Notes under the pieces: generated by a model
Told to the model about the DNA's origin: nothing
Database searches by the model: none
The model's input: only the letters and a program-made list of their open reading frames with translations
Assembly: GCA_002281875.1 (NCBI GenBank)
Contig: NCHN01000013.1
Span: forward strand, 1-64,000
DNA length: 64,000 bases
Source: Sphingobacteriia bacterium 24-36-13
GTDB lineage: Bacteria; Bacteroidota; Bacteroidia; Chitinophagales; Chitinophagaceae
Direction of reading: 5' to 3'
Shown: positions 28,941 through 38,549 of the stretch, in pieces
Layout of the letters: each line of letters begins with the position of its first letter
Numbering within the stretch: position 1 is the first letter of the stretch
Made by a program: the position numbers and the translations under genes

Positions 28941-30131
28941 TTATTTGATGATTTCAGTAACCTGACCAGCACCTACTGTACGGCCACCTTCACGAATCGC
29001 AAATTTCAAACCTTTTTCCATTGCGATTGGTTGAATCAATTTAACAGTTAAACCGATATTATCACCAGGCATAACCATTTCAGTTCCTTCAGGTAAAGTA
29101 CACTCACCAGTTACGTCTGTAGTTCTGAAATAGAACTGAGGACGGTACTTATTAAAGAATGGAGTATGACGACCACCTTCTTCTTTGCTTAGTACGTAAA
29201 CTTCACCTTTGAAATCTGTGTGAGGAGTAATAGAACCTGGCTTACAGATAACCATACCACGACGGATATCTTTCTTTTCAATACCACGTAATAATAAACC
29301 TGCGTTATCACCAGCTTGACCTTCGTCCAATAATTTCTTGAACATCTCAACACCAGTTACTGTAGAAGATAATGGAGATTCCATTAAACCTACGATTTCA
29401 ACAGCTTCACCTACTTTGATAATACCACGCTCAATACGACCAGTAGCAACAGTACCACGACCTGTAATTGAGAAAACGTCTTCTACAGACATCAAGAAAG
29501 GCATATCAATTGGGCGAGGAGGCAATGGAATGTAGGTATCTACCGCTTCCATTAATTCATCAATTTTACCAACCCACTTTGGATCTTCAGCTAGCGCACC
29601 AGTTGCAGAACCTTGGATGATTGGGGTATTATCTCCGTCAAATCCATAAGAAGTTAATAACTCACGGATTTCCATTTCTACTAATTCAAGTAATTCAGGA
29701 TCATCAACAAGGTCAACCTTGTTCATGAATACTACAATACGAGGTACACCTACCTGACGAGCCAACAAGATATGCTCTTTGGTTTGAGGCATAGGACCAT
29801 CTGTAGCAGCCACAACTAAAATAGCACCGTCCATTTGAGCAGCACCAGTAATCATGTTCTTCACATAGTCAGCGTGACCAGGACAGTCAACGTGTGCATA
29901 GTGACGATTTTCAGTCTGATACTCTACGTGAGCAGTATTGATGGTAATACCACGCTCTCTTTCTTCAGGAGCACCGTCAATTTCATCATATTTCTTTGCA
30001 ACGTTACCCATACCTTTTTTAGACAAGGTAATAGTAATAGCTGCGGTTAAAGTAGTTTTACCATGGTCAACGTGACCAATGGTACCTACGTTTACGTGAG
30101 GTTTTTCCCTCTTAAAGGTCTCTTTTGCCAT
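28941..30131 (-). CDS. tuf: Translation elongation factor Tu
   Basis: A 396-residue GTPase that brings aminoacyl-tRNA to the ribosome. The P-loop GHVDHGKT is at 19-26, DCPGHADY and NKVDLVDD follow, and the beta-barrel domains 2 and 3 are complete ([32 protein letters not shown]). The gene is preceded by four tRNA genes in the order Thr-Tyr-Gly-Thr, the same as in the E. coli tufB operon, and is followed by tRNA-Trp, secE and nusG. Confidence 0.99.
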   Translation of the reverse strand: MAKETFKREKPHVNVGTIGHVDHGKTTLTAAITITLSKKGMGNVAKKYDEIDGAPEERERGITINTAHVEYQTENRHYAHVDCPGHADYVKNMITGAAQMDGAILVVAATDGPMPQTKEHILLARQVGVPRIVVFMNKVDLVDDPELLELVEMEIRELLTSYGFDGDNTPIIQGSATGALAEDPKWVGKIDELMEAVDTYIPLPPRPIDMPFLMSVEDVFSITGRGTVATGRIERGIIKVGEAVEIVGLMESPLSSTVTGVEMFKKLLDEGQAGDNAGLLLRGIEKKDIRRGMVICKPGSITPHTDFKGEVYVLSKEEGGRHTPFFNKYRPQFYFRTTDVTGECTLPEGTEMVMPGDNIGLTVKLIQPIAMEKGLKFAIREGGRTVGAGQVTEIIK

Positions 30132-30213
30132 TTGTATCGGTTTTTAGTTGTGTTTTTAAAAATTTATATTTTTGCCTTTCCCTAAAGACAATATTATTAT
30201 CACCTTTCTCACT

Positions 30214-30252
30214 TATCCCGTTGTTACCTGACTTATCCAGTTGAACGGGATA
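30214..30252 (-). promoter_or_regulatory. Inverted repeat in the tRNA-Thr to tuf spacer
   Basis: A 9-bp perfect inverted repeat, TATCCCGTT (30214-30222) and AACGGGATA (30244-30252), with a 21-base loop, inside the 160-bp spacer 30132-30291. It could form a leader hairpin for tuf or guide tRNA 3'-end processing. Nothing else was recognised in this spacer. Confidence 0.5.
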
Positions 30253-30291
30253 TCACCAGGGAATTTTAATTGAGCCATTTTTCGAGTGCAG

Positions 30292-30363
<72 letters not shown>

Positions 30364-30380
30364 AGACTCAAAAAAAATGG

Positions 30381-30453
30381 AGCGGAAGACGAGGGTCGAA
30401 CTCGCGACCTATAGCTTGGAAGGCTATCGCTCTACCAATTGAGCTACTTCCGC
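30381..30453 (-). tRNA. tRNA-Gly (TCC)
   Basis: A 73-base cloverleaf with acceptor GCGGAAG, D-arm AGCTCAATTGGTAGAGC and anticodon loop CTTCCAA (anticodon TCC). CCA is not encoded. Confidence 0.95.
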
Positions 30454-30492
30454 TTAACCATAAAAAAAGAACTACAACCTTTCGATTGTTTG

Positions 30493-30575
<83 letters not shown>

Positions 30576-30625
30576 GTAATATAAATTTGCCGTATTCAGC
30601 TAGGCTGAATCCTCATCAAATTTTG

Positions 30626-30698
30626 AGCCGAAGATGGGACTCGAACCCGCGACCTGCTGATTACAAATCAGCTGCTCTACCAACTGAGCTACTTCGGC
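30626..30698 (-). tRNA. tRNA-Thr (TGT)
   Basis: A 73-base cloverleaf with acceptor GCCGAAG, D-arm AGCTCAGTTGGTAGAGC and anticodon loop TTTGTAA (anticodon TGT). It is the first gene of the tRNA-tuf transcript. CCA is not encoded. Confidence 0.95.
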
Positions 30699-30729
30699 AA
30701 ACAAAGAACTTCCCTATTTTTTGGGATGG

Positions 30730-30759
30730 CAAAGGTAATGGAATTCTTTATTTGGCAAA
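30730..30759 (-). promoter_or_regulatory. Promoter of the tRNA-tuf operon (Bacteroidota type)
   Basis: On the minus strand TTTG (30759-30756), 18 bases, then TACCTTTG (30737-30730), with the same -7 box as the rplK promoter. The first tRNA starts 32 bp downstream of the box, at 30698. Confidence 0.8.
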
Positions 30760-30851
30760 ATTTTGAAATGATTTTTTTCAATGAAATTGATGAGAATTTA
30801 TCAACAATAAAAAAAAACGCCTAAAATACAGCGTTTACAAGGGTTCCAAAT

Positions 30852-30877
30852 AAAAAAGGCTCCCATTGGGAGCCTTT
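30852..30877 (-). terminator. hpf terminator
   Basis: A 10-bp perfect stem, AAAGGCTCCC with GGGAGCCTTT and a three-base loop, then a T-run on the minus strand. It starts only 3 bp after the hpf stop codon. Confidence 0.88.
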
Positions 30878-30879
30878 GA

Positions 30880-31179
30880 TTAGGCGGCTAATTTTTCTTT
30901 TTTGCGTTTAATTTGATTAATCAGTGCTTCTAGGGCACTTTCAAAGGACTCTTCAAAGGACTTAGAAGAAGCTTTTGTAAAGAATTCATGTTTGGGAACA
31001 TGCACTTTAATTTCCGCTACTTTGTCTTTGATGTTGTGAACCACATTATCCAGTTTCAAGAAAACATCCACTTTAAGAATCTTGTCGTGAAACGTAGGCA
31101 ACTTGGCCAATTTTTTGTTTACGAACTCAACTAGTTTTTCATCTGCATCAAAGTGGACTGTTTGAATGTTAACGTTCAT
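30880..31179 (-). CDS. hpf: Ribosome hibernation-promoting factor (short HPF/YfiA type)
   Basis: A basic protein of about 99 residues from the preferred ATG 31179 (a frame from 31191 adds four residues). The order beta-alpha-beta-beta-beta-alpha fits MNVNIQTVHFDADEKLVEFV, then FLKLDNVVHNIKDKVAEIKVHV and a final helix ending in IKRKKEKL. Short HPF binds the decoding centre and inactivates ribosomes in stationary phase. There is no C-terminal dimerisation domain. It sits alone, with its own terminator, between the tRNA-tuf promoter and the Xer recombinase. The 146 bp upstream (31180-31325) gave no clear promoter. Confidence 0.9.
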   Translation of the reverse strand: MNVNIQTVHFDADEKLVEFVNKKLAKLPTFHDKILKVDVFLKLDNVVHNIKDKVAEIKVHVPKHEFFTKASSKSFEESFESALEALINQIKRKKEKLAA

Positions 31180-31325
31180 GGTGTTAAACATTTAATCGGT
31201 GAAACAATTAATTAAAAAGAACTACTTGTTAAAGAAATATCAACTACTTCAACAAGACCATTAAGTTAATAATATTTAGGAGAAAAAACAACAATTAACT
31301 GCTTTTTTTGCCCCGATTTAACAGT

Positions 31326-32222
31326 CTATGCTTTAGGATGGGCTTTTTTATACACTGCCTTTAATTGTTCAATAGAATTATGCGTATAAACCTGCGTGGC
31401 GGCCAAACTACTATGACCTAATAATTCTTTAACAGCGTTAATATCTGCCCCATTATTCATTAAATGAGTGGCAAAACTATGGCGCAATACATGTGGACTT
31501 TTCTTTTCAATGGTAGTGATTTCCTTTAATCGAGCATTCACAAAACCATAGACAGATCTTGGCTGTAAAGGCATCCCTTTTTCAGTAATAAAAAATTGTG
31601 GTACAGACACCCATTCAACAGGCCGTTCATTTTTATAGGCAACTAATTGTTCCATTAATGGAGAAGCAATAGGCAGAATTCGTTCTTTATTTCCCTTACC
31701 CAGCACTTTTAACTGACCATTAGCAGGATCAATTTGAGATTGTTTCAAATGAATCAATTCACTCAAACGCATACCGGTACTGTAAAAGAGTAAAAGCACC
31801 AAACGCTCAGTTTTACCCTTCCAATCATCCGAAAAAGGCAAATAGGCAAATAATTGTTCCATGTCTTTTTTTTCTACATACACCGGCAAACGCTTGCTGG
31901 TTCTAGGCGAAACAATCGACCCCATCGGGCTTTGCTTGATGGCATCCGTTTTTAGACAGTATTTAAAAAAAGATTTAAGAGAAGATATTTTTCTATTAAT
32001 CGTCCTAGAACTAATCTTGTCTTCTTTAAGTTCAGCTAACCAAGATCGAATAAAAGTTGCCGTTACTGCACTTAAAGATGGGGCATCAAACTGGCTAATT
32101 AAAAATTGCGCAAACTGCTCAAGATCGTTTTGATAGGCTATGATGGTATGCTCAGAATACCTTCTTTCAAACCTAAGATGGTTTAAAAATTCTTGCAATG
32201 GAGGGTATTGGTATATGGGCAT
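31326..32222 (-). CDS. xerC: Site-specific tyrosine recombinase XerC/XerD-like
   Basis: A 298-residue recombinase with the full catalytic set: R152 (STGMRLSEL), K176 (LGKGNKER), H244 and R247 (SPHVLRHSFATHL), H270 (LLGHSS) and the nucleophile Y279. The N-terminal SAM-like core-binding domain occupies residues 1-100. Size and motifs fit the housekeeping proteins that resolve chromosome dimers at dif rather than phage integrases. XerC and XerD cannot be told apart by eye. The start ATG 32222 follows the T-run of the rpsU terminator directly; an upstream TTG lies inside that hairpin and is rejected. Confidence 0.88.
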   Translation of the reverse strand: MPIYQYPPLQEFLNHLRFERRYSEHTIIAYQNDLEQFAQFLISQFDAPSLSAVTATFIRSWLAELKEDKISSRTINRKISSLKSFFKYCLKTDAIKQSPMGSIVSPRTSKRLPVYVEKKDMEQLFAYLPFSDDWKGKTERLVLLLFYSTGMRLSELIHLKQSQIDPANGQLKVLGKGNKERILPIASPLMEQLVAYKNERPVEWVSVPQFFITEKGMPLQPRSVYGFVNARLKEITTIEKKSPHVLRHSFATHLMNNGADINAVKELLGHSSLAATQVYTHNSIEQLKAVYKKAHPKA

Positions 32223-32261
32223 AAAAAAAGTAGTCAAGACTACAACGAATCTAGACTACTT
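32223..32261 (-). terminator. rpsU terminator with competing stems, abutting the xerC start
   Basis: On the minus strand AAGTAGTC (32261-32254) can pair with GACTACTT (32235-32228). The closer copy GTAGTC (32243-32238) can pair with the same GACTAC to give a compact hairpin just before seven T (32229-32223). The ATG of xerC follows at 32222. Two alternative stems sharing one arm resemble an attenuator layout. Confidence 0.75.
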
Positions 32262-32285
32262 AATCGTATGATGAATGGGAAAAAA

Positions 32286-32483
32286 TTATCCCTCAATCTT
32301 TCCGCTGGCGATCTGCTGCTTGTAGATAGCTTTCAACACTTGACCACGACGTACAACAGACGGTTTGGTAAATGCTTGACGCTCTCTCAACTGTAACAAA
32401 GTCTTACTTTTCTCGAATTTCTTCTTGTACTTTTTAAGTGCCTTGTCGATGTTTTCGCAGTCTTTAGAATCGATAATTAACAT
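32286..32483 (-). CDS. rpsU: 30S ribosomal protein S21
   Basis: A 65-residue, strongly basic protein with the family pattern VDS..ENIDKALKKYKKKFEKSKTL and LRERQAFTKPSVVRR. In Bacteroidota ribosomes, S21 with S18 and S6 is known to hide the anti-Shine-Dalgarno end of 16S rRNA, so most mRNAs lack that signal. This gene instead has a perfect Shine-Dalgarno, in line with the published idea that rpsU senses S21 shortage. It has its own promoter and terminator and is a single-gene transcript. Confidence 0.96.
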   Translation of the reverse strand: MLIIDSKDCENIDKALKKYKKKFEKSKTLLQLRERQAFTKPSVVRRGQVLKAIYKQQIASGKIEG

Positions 32484-32492
32484 AGCTTATAT

Positions 32493-32500
32493 ACCTCCTC
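32493..32500 (-). promoter_or_regulatory. Exceptionally strong Shine-Dalgarno of rpsU
   Basis: GAGGAGGT on the minus strand, 9 bases before the ATG, is a full complement to the 16S 3' end. Among the starts inspected in this window, no other has anything comparable, so it likely marks rpsU as selectively controlled. Confidence 0.85.
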
Positions 32501-32517
32501 AGGTTATTTTTAGGCGG

Positions 32518-32548
32518 CGAAGATAAGCAGCCTAAATTAATTGACAAA
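32518..32548 (-). promoter_or_regulatory. rpsU promoter (Bacteroidota type)
   Basis: On the minus strand TTTG (32548-32545), 19 bases, TATCTTCG (32525-32518): one mismatch to TAnnTTTG with ideal spacing. It overlaps the short gap after the ribE stop. Confidence 0.7.
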
Positions 32549-32552
32549 ATAA

Positions 32553-33146
32553 TTATGCATTTTTTAGTGCAATTGTTCTTTGCACATATTTACCCAATAT
32601 ATCAAACTCAATATTAACCCTATGCCCTATTTTAACCTGGTGAATACCAGTATTTGCATAGGTATAGGGGATTATTGCCACCGTGAAAGCAGACTCACTC
32701 ACATTAAAACAAGTTAGGCTAGTTCCATTTACTGCTACAGAACCTTTTTCTATGATTAAAGCAGCAAATGCAGGATCAAATTCGAATCGGTATTCCCAAC
32801 TACCCGCTAAAATTACAGCTGCAATACAAACGGCAGTGCAGTCTACATGTCCTTGAACAATATGACCATCTAAACGGCCATTCATTTGCATACATCTTTC
32901 CAGATTGATTTTTTTACCAATGCCCCATTCAGACAAGTTGGTCTTGCGAATGGTTTCTTCAATAGCAGTAACCTGGTATTGATTGCCATTGATTTGTTCC
33001 ACTGTTAAGCAAACCCCATCATGAGCCAAACTCTGGTCTACTTTTAATTCGGGAGCCATTGGTGCACTAATAGTATAAGTAATATTGGAGCCATTTTGTG
33101 TAACAGACTCTAATACCCCCAATTGTTCTATAATTCCAGTAAACAT
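32553..33146 (-). CDS. ribE: Riboflavin synthase alpha chain
   Basis: A 197-residue enzyme that dismutates two molecules of dimethylribityllumazine into riboflavin. It is built from two similar lumazine-binding barrels: the first starts MFTGIIEQLG and holds DGVCLTV, the second starts near MNGRLDGHIVQGHVD and holds VNGTSLTCF. The length is normal. Start ATG 33146, 23 bp after the Hsp70-like gene's stop, so both are probably on one transcript. No FMN riboswitch was recognised upstream. Confidence 0.95.
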   Translation of the reverse strand: MFTGIIEQLGVLESVTQNGSNITYTISAPMAPELKVDQSLAHDGVCLTVEQINGNQYQVTAIEETIRKTNLSEWGIGKKINLERCMQMNGRLDGHIVQGHVDCTAVCIAAVILAGSWEYRFEFDPAFAALIIEKGSVAVNGTSLTCFNVSESAFTVAIIPYTYANTGIHQVKIGHRVNIEFDILGKYVQRTIALKNA

Positions 33147-33169
33147 ATGATTACTTAAATAAGCTATTT

Positions 33170-35026
33170 TTAAATCTGTTTTCCTTTTAATGCCCCACTA
33201 ACTGCCTGATCCATGGCTCTCTCTGCAAATGGTCTGCTGATTTCGTTCAATTCTTCTATTTTGGTCTGAATCAAATTTTTATCGTTCATAGTTAACGCCA
33301 TCTGTAAATTCTGCATCGCAGCCGCTGTAGTTATCATTTCTTCTTTGGTCAGCAATAAAGCATTCTTTGCAATAAACTTTTCAGTTACCGATAAAATTTG
33401 TTCCGCTTCTGTTCTGGCTTCAACCAATGCACGCGTAAGCATATCGTCTTTGGCATGGGTAATACTATCCATCAGCATTTGCTCTACTTCGGCATCTGTT
33501 AATCCATACTGAGGCTTCACTTCAATGCTTTGCTCTACCCCACTGCGCAATTCTTTGGCAGTAACCGATAAAATGCCATCTGCATTTATGAGAAAGCTCA
33601 CTTCAACCTTGGGCATACCCGCAGGCATGCCAGGAATCCCTTTAAAATTAAGTTCCGCCAATTTCCGATTGTGTTGAACCAAATCTCGCTCCCCCTGAAA
33701 AACCGAAATACGCATCGATCCTTGGCCATCTACTTGTGTAGTATATTGTCTGGCCGCTCTGTTAGGAATTTTAGCATTCCTTGGAATCAATACGTCCATC
33801 AATCCTCCCATGGTCTCAATACCTAAACTAAGCGGTGTAATATCTAATAATAAAAAGTCTTTATTATTCCCCGCTAAAATATCCGCCTGAACTGCAGCTC
33901 CAATAGCCACTACTTCATCAGGATTTACAGAATCATTCACGGGTCTATTAAAATAAATACTCACTTTTTCTTTTACTAAGGGAACACGTGTGCTACCCCC
34001 AACCATAATTACAGCGTCAATATCCGTAACCTGCAAACCTGCATCAGCTAAGGCTTTACGACAACAATCAATGGTTTTTATAACTAAAGGAAGCAAGCAT
34101 TGTTCTAGTTCTGCTTTAGTTATTGCAACAGTGTATCCACTCCAATCTGATTTAAATTCATCTGCATTACTCAAGGTTTTTTTAGCTTCTTCCGCTAATA
34201 AACGGAGCGATTGCAAAACAGCCTTATCATTTTGCACTGCATTAAAAGGAACCCCAATTTGATTCAACCAAAACTCCATAATGGCTCTATCAAAATCGTC
34301 ACCACCTAAATAAGTGTCTCCATTTGTACTAAGAACTTCAAAAATTCCATTAGTAATTTTTAAAATAGATACATCAAATGTGCCTCCACCTAAATCGTAT
34401 ACAGCAATGGTTTTTTCTTCGTCTTTGTTTAACCCCAAACCATATGCTAAACTGGCAGCAGTAGGCTCGTTTACAATTCGGAGCACATCCAATCCTGCCA
34501 ACTTACCAGCATCTCTGGTTGCTTGCCTTTGCGCATCATTAAAATAGGCTGGAACAGTTATCACCGCTTTTGTCACAGGTGTTTTCAAAATATGTTCGGC
34601 CCTTGATTTTAATTCTTTCAATATAAAAGAACTGAGTTCGATAGGTGAATAAAACCGATCTCCTATCTGCACTTTCACTAAACTATCGGTATCGTCGTCA
34701 ATTACTTTGTAAGTGAAAAATCCTGCATTCTCCTTTACATCTTTATAACTTTTGCCCATCAATCGTTTGGCGCTGAAAATGGTATTGGATGGATCAGACT
34801 CTAAATACAATTTAGCTTGTTCACCTACTTCAGCATTACCCAAAGCATCAAAATGCACCACACTAGGAACCAAGCTACTACTATTAAATTCTCTCAAAGC
34901 CACAGGCTGCTTACTTTCTGGGTGGATGATTGCCACTAAACTATTGGTAGTGCCTAAATCTATTCCCACTATAACTTCTGCCTGTTGTAAACTACCTGTT
35001 GCTATATTAATGCCAATTTTAGCCAT
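33170..35026 (-). CDS. hscA: Hsp70 chaperone, HscA-like
   Basis: A 618-residue Hsp70 from ATG 35026; nine extra codons back to a TTG at 35053 are rejected. The N-terminus ([10 protein letters not shown] followed by [15 protein letters not shown]) and length match the HscA branch, which delivers Fe-S clusters from the scaffold IscU, rather than DnaK, which starts directly with the GIDLGTTN motif. ATPase motifs present include [22 protein letters not shown] and the interdomain [20 protein letters not shown]. The substrate-binding domain and lid are complete, and the C-terminus lacks the EEVD-like tail. No hscB, iscU or other Fe-S gene is nearby, so the functional assignment is from sequence only. 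Confidence 0.82.
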   Translation of the reverse strand: MAKIGINIATGSLQQAEVIVGIDLGTTNSLVAIIHPESKQPVALREFNSSSLVPSVVHFDALGNAEVGEQAKLYLESDPSNTIFSAKRLMGKSYKDVKENAGFFTYKVIDDDTDSLVKVQIGDRFYSPIELSSFILKELKSRAEHILKTPVTKAVITVPAYFNDAQRQATRDAGKLAGLDVLRIVNEPTAASLAYGLGLNKDEEKTIAVYDLGGGTFDVSILKITNGIFEVLSTNGDTYLGGDDFDRAIMEFWLNQIGVPFNAVQNDKAVLQSLRLLAEEAKKTLSNADEFKSDWSGYTVAITKAELEQCLLPLVIKTIDCCRKALADAGLQVTDIDAVIMVGGSTRVPLVKEKVSIYFNRPVNDSVNPDEVVAIGAAVQADILAGNNKDFLLLDITPLSLGIETMGGLMDVLIPRNAKIPNRAARQYTTQVDGQGSMRISVFQGERDLVQHNRKLAELNFKGIPGMPAGMPKVEVSFLINADGILSVTAKELRSGVEQSIEVKPQYGLTDAEVEQMLMDSITHAKDDMLTRALVEARTEAEQILSVTEKFIAKNALLLTKEEMITTAAAMQNLQMALTMNDKNLIQTKIEELNEISRPFAERAMDQAVSGALKGKQI

Positions 35027-35099
35027 AATGTTCCTTTCAAAAATGAAATACAAAAATACTACAAATGGCCAGCGTAGTTGTTGCGATTTGCGAAATCAA

Positions 35100-35486
35100 T
35101 TAATGAGTTGGATCTTGAACAACGGTTGTTGAACTGGCAAAATCGTGCAAGGGACCCCCTAAAAAGGGACCAAAAAAAAGGTCAACAATGGTAAGCCTTA
35201 TCATACTTCTTAGTAAAATCATAAACCAAGCTGCCCGCTGCCCGTTTTTTGCAACTACCCTTGAATGGGTAAACCATTTGCCTGGTGTTTTAGCAAAAAT
35301 CAATTCGAAAAAACTATAATACCCAAACATAGTAGGAAAAAAGAACCAACCGAAATGCAAAGGCGTATAGCGCCAATAAACTACATAAAAATTATACCAC
35401 CGAAATAGTAGCATTGCTAAAATGGTCAACAAAATCGTATCAATAAAAAAATTCAATGAACGTGTGCCGTCGCCAACTTTTAACAT
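35100..35486 (-). CDS. RDD family membrane protein
   Basis: A 128-residue protein with three hydrophobic segments (about 12-34, 45-63 and 86-112). The RDD pattern is visible: an early Arg in GTRSLNFFIDTI, an Asp in the first helix, and the conserved YYSFFELIFAKTPGKWFTHSRVV loop followed by RSMIRL. Family members have been linked to sodium-proton exchange and to membrane stress, but the function here is unknown. It is 73 bp upstream of hscA on the same strand and divergent from tyrS. TAAATTTG at 35505-35512 is a possible -7 box, without a clear upstream box. Confidence 0.82.
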   Translation of the reverse strand: MLKVGDGTRSLNFFIDTILLTILAMLLFRWYNFYVVYWRYTPLHFGWFFFPTMFGYYSFFELIFAKTPGKWFTHSRVVAKNGQRAAWFMILLRSMIRLTIVDLFFGPFLGGPLHDFASSTTVVQDPTH

Positions 35487-35541
35487 AAGTACCTATTTAC
35501 AAAGCAAATTTAAGGCAATGATTCCATGCGGGTAACTTTTG

Positions 35542-35549
35542 TACATTTG
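35542..35549 (+). promoter_or_regulatory. Candidate -7 box of tyrS
   Basis: TACATTTG fits TAnnTTTG and lies 19 bp before the tyrS ATG. The upstream TTTG box is not evident at the expected spacing. Confidence 0.4.
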
Positions 35550-35568
35550 CCACTCAAATTTGAATGCA

Positions 35569-36852
35569 ATGAATTTAGTTGAGGAATTACGTTGGAGGGG
35601 AATGCTCCAGGATATCATGCCAGGTACAGAAGAATTATTAAACAAAGAAATGGTGTCGGGCTATATTGGTTTTGACCCAACATCGGATAGTTTACATATT
35701 GGAAGCCTGGTCCCTATTTTATTATTGGTTCATTTACAAAAAGCAGGACATAAGCCTTATGCATTGGTAGGAGGAGCAACTGGCATGATTGGAGACCCTA
35801 GCTTTAAAAGTGAAGAAAGAAATTTATTGAGTGAAGAAACTTTGCAACATAATTTAGCGGGCATCAAAAAACAACTAAGCAAGTTTTTAGACTTTACAGG
35901 AGAAGCGCCCAACAAAGCGGAGATGGTAAACAACTATGATTGGTTCAAAGATTTTAGTTTTTTACATTTTATAAGAGATGTAGGTAAGCATATCACAGTG
36001 AACTACATGATGAGTAAAGACAGTGTTCGTAAGCGGCTAGATGGCAATACAGGTATGAGTTTTACAGAGTTTACTTACCAATTGATTCAGGGATATGATT
36101 TTTACTGGTTGTACCAAAACAAAAATTGCAAATTGCAAATGGGCGGTAGTGACCAATGGGGAAATATTGTTACTGGAACAGAAATCATCAGAAGAAAAGC
36201 AGGCGGGGAAGCATTCGCGTTTACTTGTCCATTGCTAACTAAAGCAGATGGTGGAAAATTTGGGAAAACAGAAAGAGGAAATGTTTGGTTAGATCCAGAA
36301 AAAACATCTCCATATCAGTTTTATCAATTCTGGCTAAATGCCAGTGATGAAGATGCCACCAAATGGATTAAAATTTTCACACTATTGCCAAAGGAACAGA
36401 TCGACCAATTAATTGCCGAACATGCAACTGCTCCACATTCCAGGGCTTTACAGAAAAAATTAGCAGAAGAAATTACTTGCTTTGTACACAGCAAGGAAGA
36501 CTATGAATTTGCAGTAAAAGCGTCAGACATTTTATTTGGAAATGCTTCTACTGAATTATTGACTTCATTGAATGAAAAACAATTATTGCAAGTAATGGAA
36601 GGGGTTCCTACTGCAGAAATATCCCGTGCTCAAATAAACGAAGGTTACGATTTGATTAATTTATTGGCAGACGCAGGAATAACTCCGAGCAAAGGTGAAG
36701 CAAAAAAATTGTTAGCAGCTGGAGGTGTAGCCATTAATAAAGAAAAATTGACTGCAGACAAAACAAAGGTAACTGCCCAAGACTTATTACAAGACAAATA
36801 TATTTTAGTGCAAAAAGGAAAGAAAAACTATTTCTTATTAAAAGTTATTTAA
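35569..36852 (+). CDS. tyrS: Tyrosyl-tRNA synthetase
   Basis: A 427-residue class I synthetase that charges tRNA-Tyr. ATG 35569 is preferred; an upstream TTG at 35539 overlaps the promoter box. The signature HIGS lies in [15 protein letters not shown], the tyrosine-binding region is NYMMSKDSV and the KMSKS loop appears as KFGKTE. A C-terminal S4 RNA-binding domain ([22 protein letters not shown]) is intact. The last 8 bp overlap the convergent SGNH hydrolase gene. Its cognate tRNA-Tyr gene is 5 kb away in the tuf operon. Confidence 0.97.
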   Translation: MNLVEELRWRGMLQDIMPGTEELLNKEMVSGYIGFDPTSDSLHIGSLVPILLLVHLQKAGHKPYALVGGATGMIGDPSFKSEERNLLSEETLQHNLAGIKKQLSKFLDFTGEAPNKAEMVNNYDWFKDFSFLHFIRDVGKHITVNYMMSKDSVRKRLDGNTGMSFTEFTYQLIQGYDFYWLYQNKNCKLQMGGSDQWGNIVTGTEIIRRKAGGEAFAFTCPLLTKADGGKFGKTERGNVWLDPEKTSPYQFYQFWLNASDEDATKWIKIFTLLPKEQIDQLIAEHATAPHSRALQKKLAEEITCFVHSKEDYEFAVKASDILFGNASTELLTSLNEKQLLQVMEGVPTAEISRAQINEGYDLINLLADAGITPSKGEAKKLLAAGGVAINKEKLTADKTKVTAQDLLQDKYILVQKGKKNYFLLKVI

Positions 36853-37522
36853 GGTCTTTTAGTATTTTCCACATAGACGCTGCAACAAACTGATTGCCCT
36901 TAGCATTTAAATGCACACGGTCTGAAGTCAACAACCCTTTCTCTTCATTGGAAGGGTTGTTTGCTATTAGATAGTTTTGAAAATCGGTTCTTAAATCTAC
37001 ACAAGGCAATTCATTCGTTTTAGCATAGTAGCGCAACCAATTACTGTACATATTTAATTCCCCATCTTGCTCATTTGAATTATCCTTTCTTTCCCCTATT
37101 ACAGATGGAGTACATATCATTACTTTAATATTTGCAGCTTGAAGTTTTTTTACAATCACATTATAGAACTCGCCAAATTTTACATAATCCGTTCCTGTAC
37201 CTGCTAAGCGCTTATGCCAAATATCGTTAATCCCAACATAAATCACTACAATATCTGGATGCTTACTCAATACATCTTTTTCTAAACGAAGGTATAAATC
37301 TGTCACTTTATTACCGCTGATTCCAGCACCCACCAATTCAAATTCTTCGGATTTATTTTCTGCTTTAATTAAGTCTTCCATTAAACGAATATACCCGCCG
37401 TTACCTGCTCCCATTTGAGTTATGGAATCTCCAAAAAAAATGACTTTCTTCTTTTTATTCAATGTGAATCCCATTAATATAATTGAAGTAATAAACAGCG
37501 ATAAAGTAATCCATTTTTTCAT
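36845..37522 (-). CDS. Exported SGNH/GDSL-family hydrolase
   Basis: About 225 residues from ATG 37522, with a signal peptide or anchor at residues 1-22. The SGNH blocks are clear: FFGDSIT (catalytic Ser), the Gly in block II (GAGISGNKV), VGINDIWH (Asn) and [10 protein letters not shown] (Asp and His). Such enzymes are esterases, lipases or carbohydrate deacetylases acting outside the cytoplasm. Substrate is unknown. The gene overlaps tyrS by 8 bp at its 3' end and lies 42 bp downstream of cphB on the same strand, which may only be chance packing. Confidence 0.88.
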   Translation of the reverse strand: MKKWITLSLFITSIILMGFTLNKKKKVIFFGDSITQMGAGNGGYIRLMEDLIKAENKSEEFELVGAGISGNKVTDLYLRLEKDVLSKHPDIVVIYVGINDIWHKRLAGTGTDYVKFGEFYNVIVKKLQAANIKVMICTPSVIGERKDNSNEQDGELNMYSNWLRYYAKTNELPCVDLRTDFQNYLIANNPSNEEKGLLTSDRVHLNAKGNQFVAASMWKILKDLK

Positions 37523-37564
37523 GGTGATAATTTTGTACAATTTAATTGAACTGTGCGGAACCTA

Positions 37565-38455
37565 CTAATAAATATCAGTCATTACAGGAGTGGTATGTTC
37601 TCCCATCAATTCTACAAAAGTTCTTTCTTTTACTTTAAACCCATTCCCTTTTGCACAAAAATGAACATGTAAATTTTCTATACTCAACGGATTACCCTCA
37701 GGAATATCGGCTAAGTTGCTGTGTTTAACATCATGGCCATCCACTATAATCACTGGACCACTTCCAATCGCTTCCATATTGTTTCCTTGGGTAATTAGCA
37801 TCCCTGTGTCTTCACCCAATCCAATACCGATACAGGAAGGATTAGCAGACACTGCTTGAGCCAATCTTGCAAATCGACCTCTTTTTTCAAAATGTGAATC
37901 AAAAATTACCCCATCCATAAAACCCAATCCGGTCGTGATTTTCACTTCCCCTTTTAAATGCGCACGAGTGGCATTACCTTCATAAATCATGGTACTACTC
38001 ATAGCCATAGCACCCGCGGAAGTACCTGCTATTACAAAATTTTCTTTCAAATATCTTTCCTGAATAATGTCTAAAAACCGAGTCCCGCCAAAAATGGTCG
38101 TTAATCTCAATTGATTGCCCCCACTAAACATCACACAATTGCATTGTTGAATGCGTTCTATGTATTCTGGCTTTTGAGCATCTTCCCTATTTCTAATGTG
38201 AATGATATGCACATTGGTACATCCAATTTTACCAAAAGCATCCAAGTAATTTTCGCCGACTTCGTAAGGAATGGTAGAAGCCGTAGTGACTACCTCTATA
38301 TTGGCGTCTGATCCCCCAGCTTCTGCTACAATTCTTCTTAATATGCCTAATTCAAAAAAATTAAGATTGTTTCTGAAAATTGCCCCTTTCTCTAAATCTG
38401 ACCCTTTATCTTCTGCGCCACCGATGGCGATTAATTTACCTTTTGGAATTTGCAT
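37565..38455 (-). CDS. cphB: Cyanophycinase
   Basis: A 296-residue serine exopeptidase of family S51 that cuts the storage polymer cyanophycin into beta-Asp-Arg dipeptides. The nucleophile is S146 in IAGTSAGAMAMSS, and the downstream GLGEDTG and DSHFEKRGRFARL motifs contain the other active-site residues. There is no signal peptide, so it is the intracellular form. It is divergent from cphA, with 94 bp between the two starts, which may hold shared control. TATTTTTG on the minus strand at 38476-38483 is a possible -7 box. The dipeptide could be split by the isoaspartyl peptidase at 10505-11452. Confidence 0.93.
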   Translation of the reverse strand: MQIPKGKLIAIGGAEDKGSDLEKGAIFRNNLNFFELGILRRIVAEAGGSDANIEVVTTASTIPYEVGENYLDAFGKIGCTNVHIIHIRNREDAQKPEYIERIQQCNCVMFSGGNQLRLTTIFGGTRFLDIIQERYLKENFVIAGTSAGAMAMSSTMIYEGNATRAHLKGEVKITTGLGFMDGVIFDSHFEKRGRFARLAQAVSANPSCIGIGLGEDTGMLITQGNNMEAIGSGPVIIVDGHDVKHSNLADIPEGNPLSIENLHVHFCAKGNGFKVKERTFVELMGEHTTPVMTDIY

Positions 38456-38549
38456 GCTTTACTATTATCGTTCAACAAAAATAAGCGTTTTGATTTCCCC
38501 CAGCATATACAAAAATTCAATATATTCAATGTTCCCCAAATAATGGTAT

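Noticed and set aside
31326..32222. Xer-like recombinase as sign of an integrated element
   Set aside because: Its length, motifs and position among housekeeping genes fit chromosome dimer resolution, and no flanking repeats or mobile genes were found.
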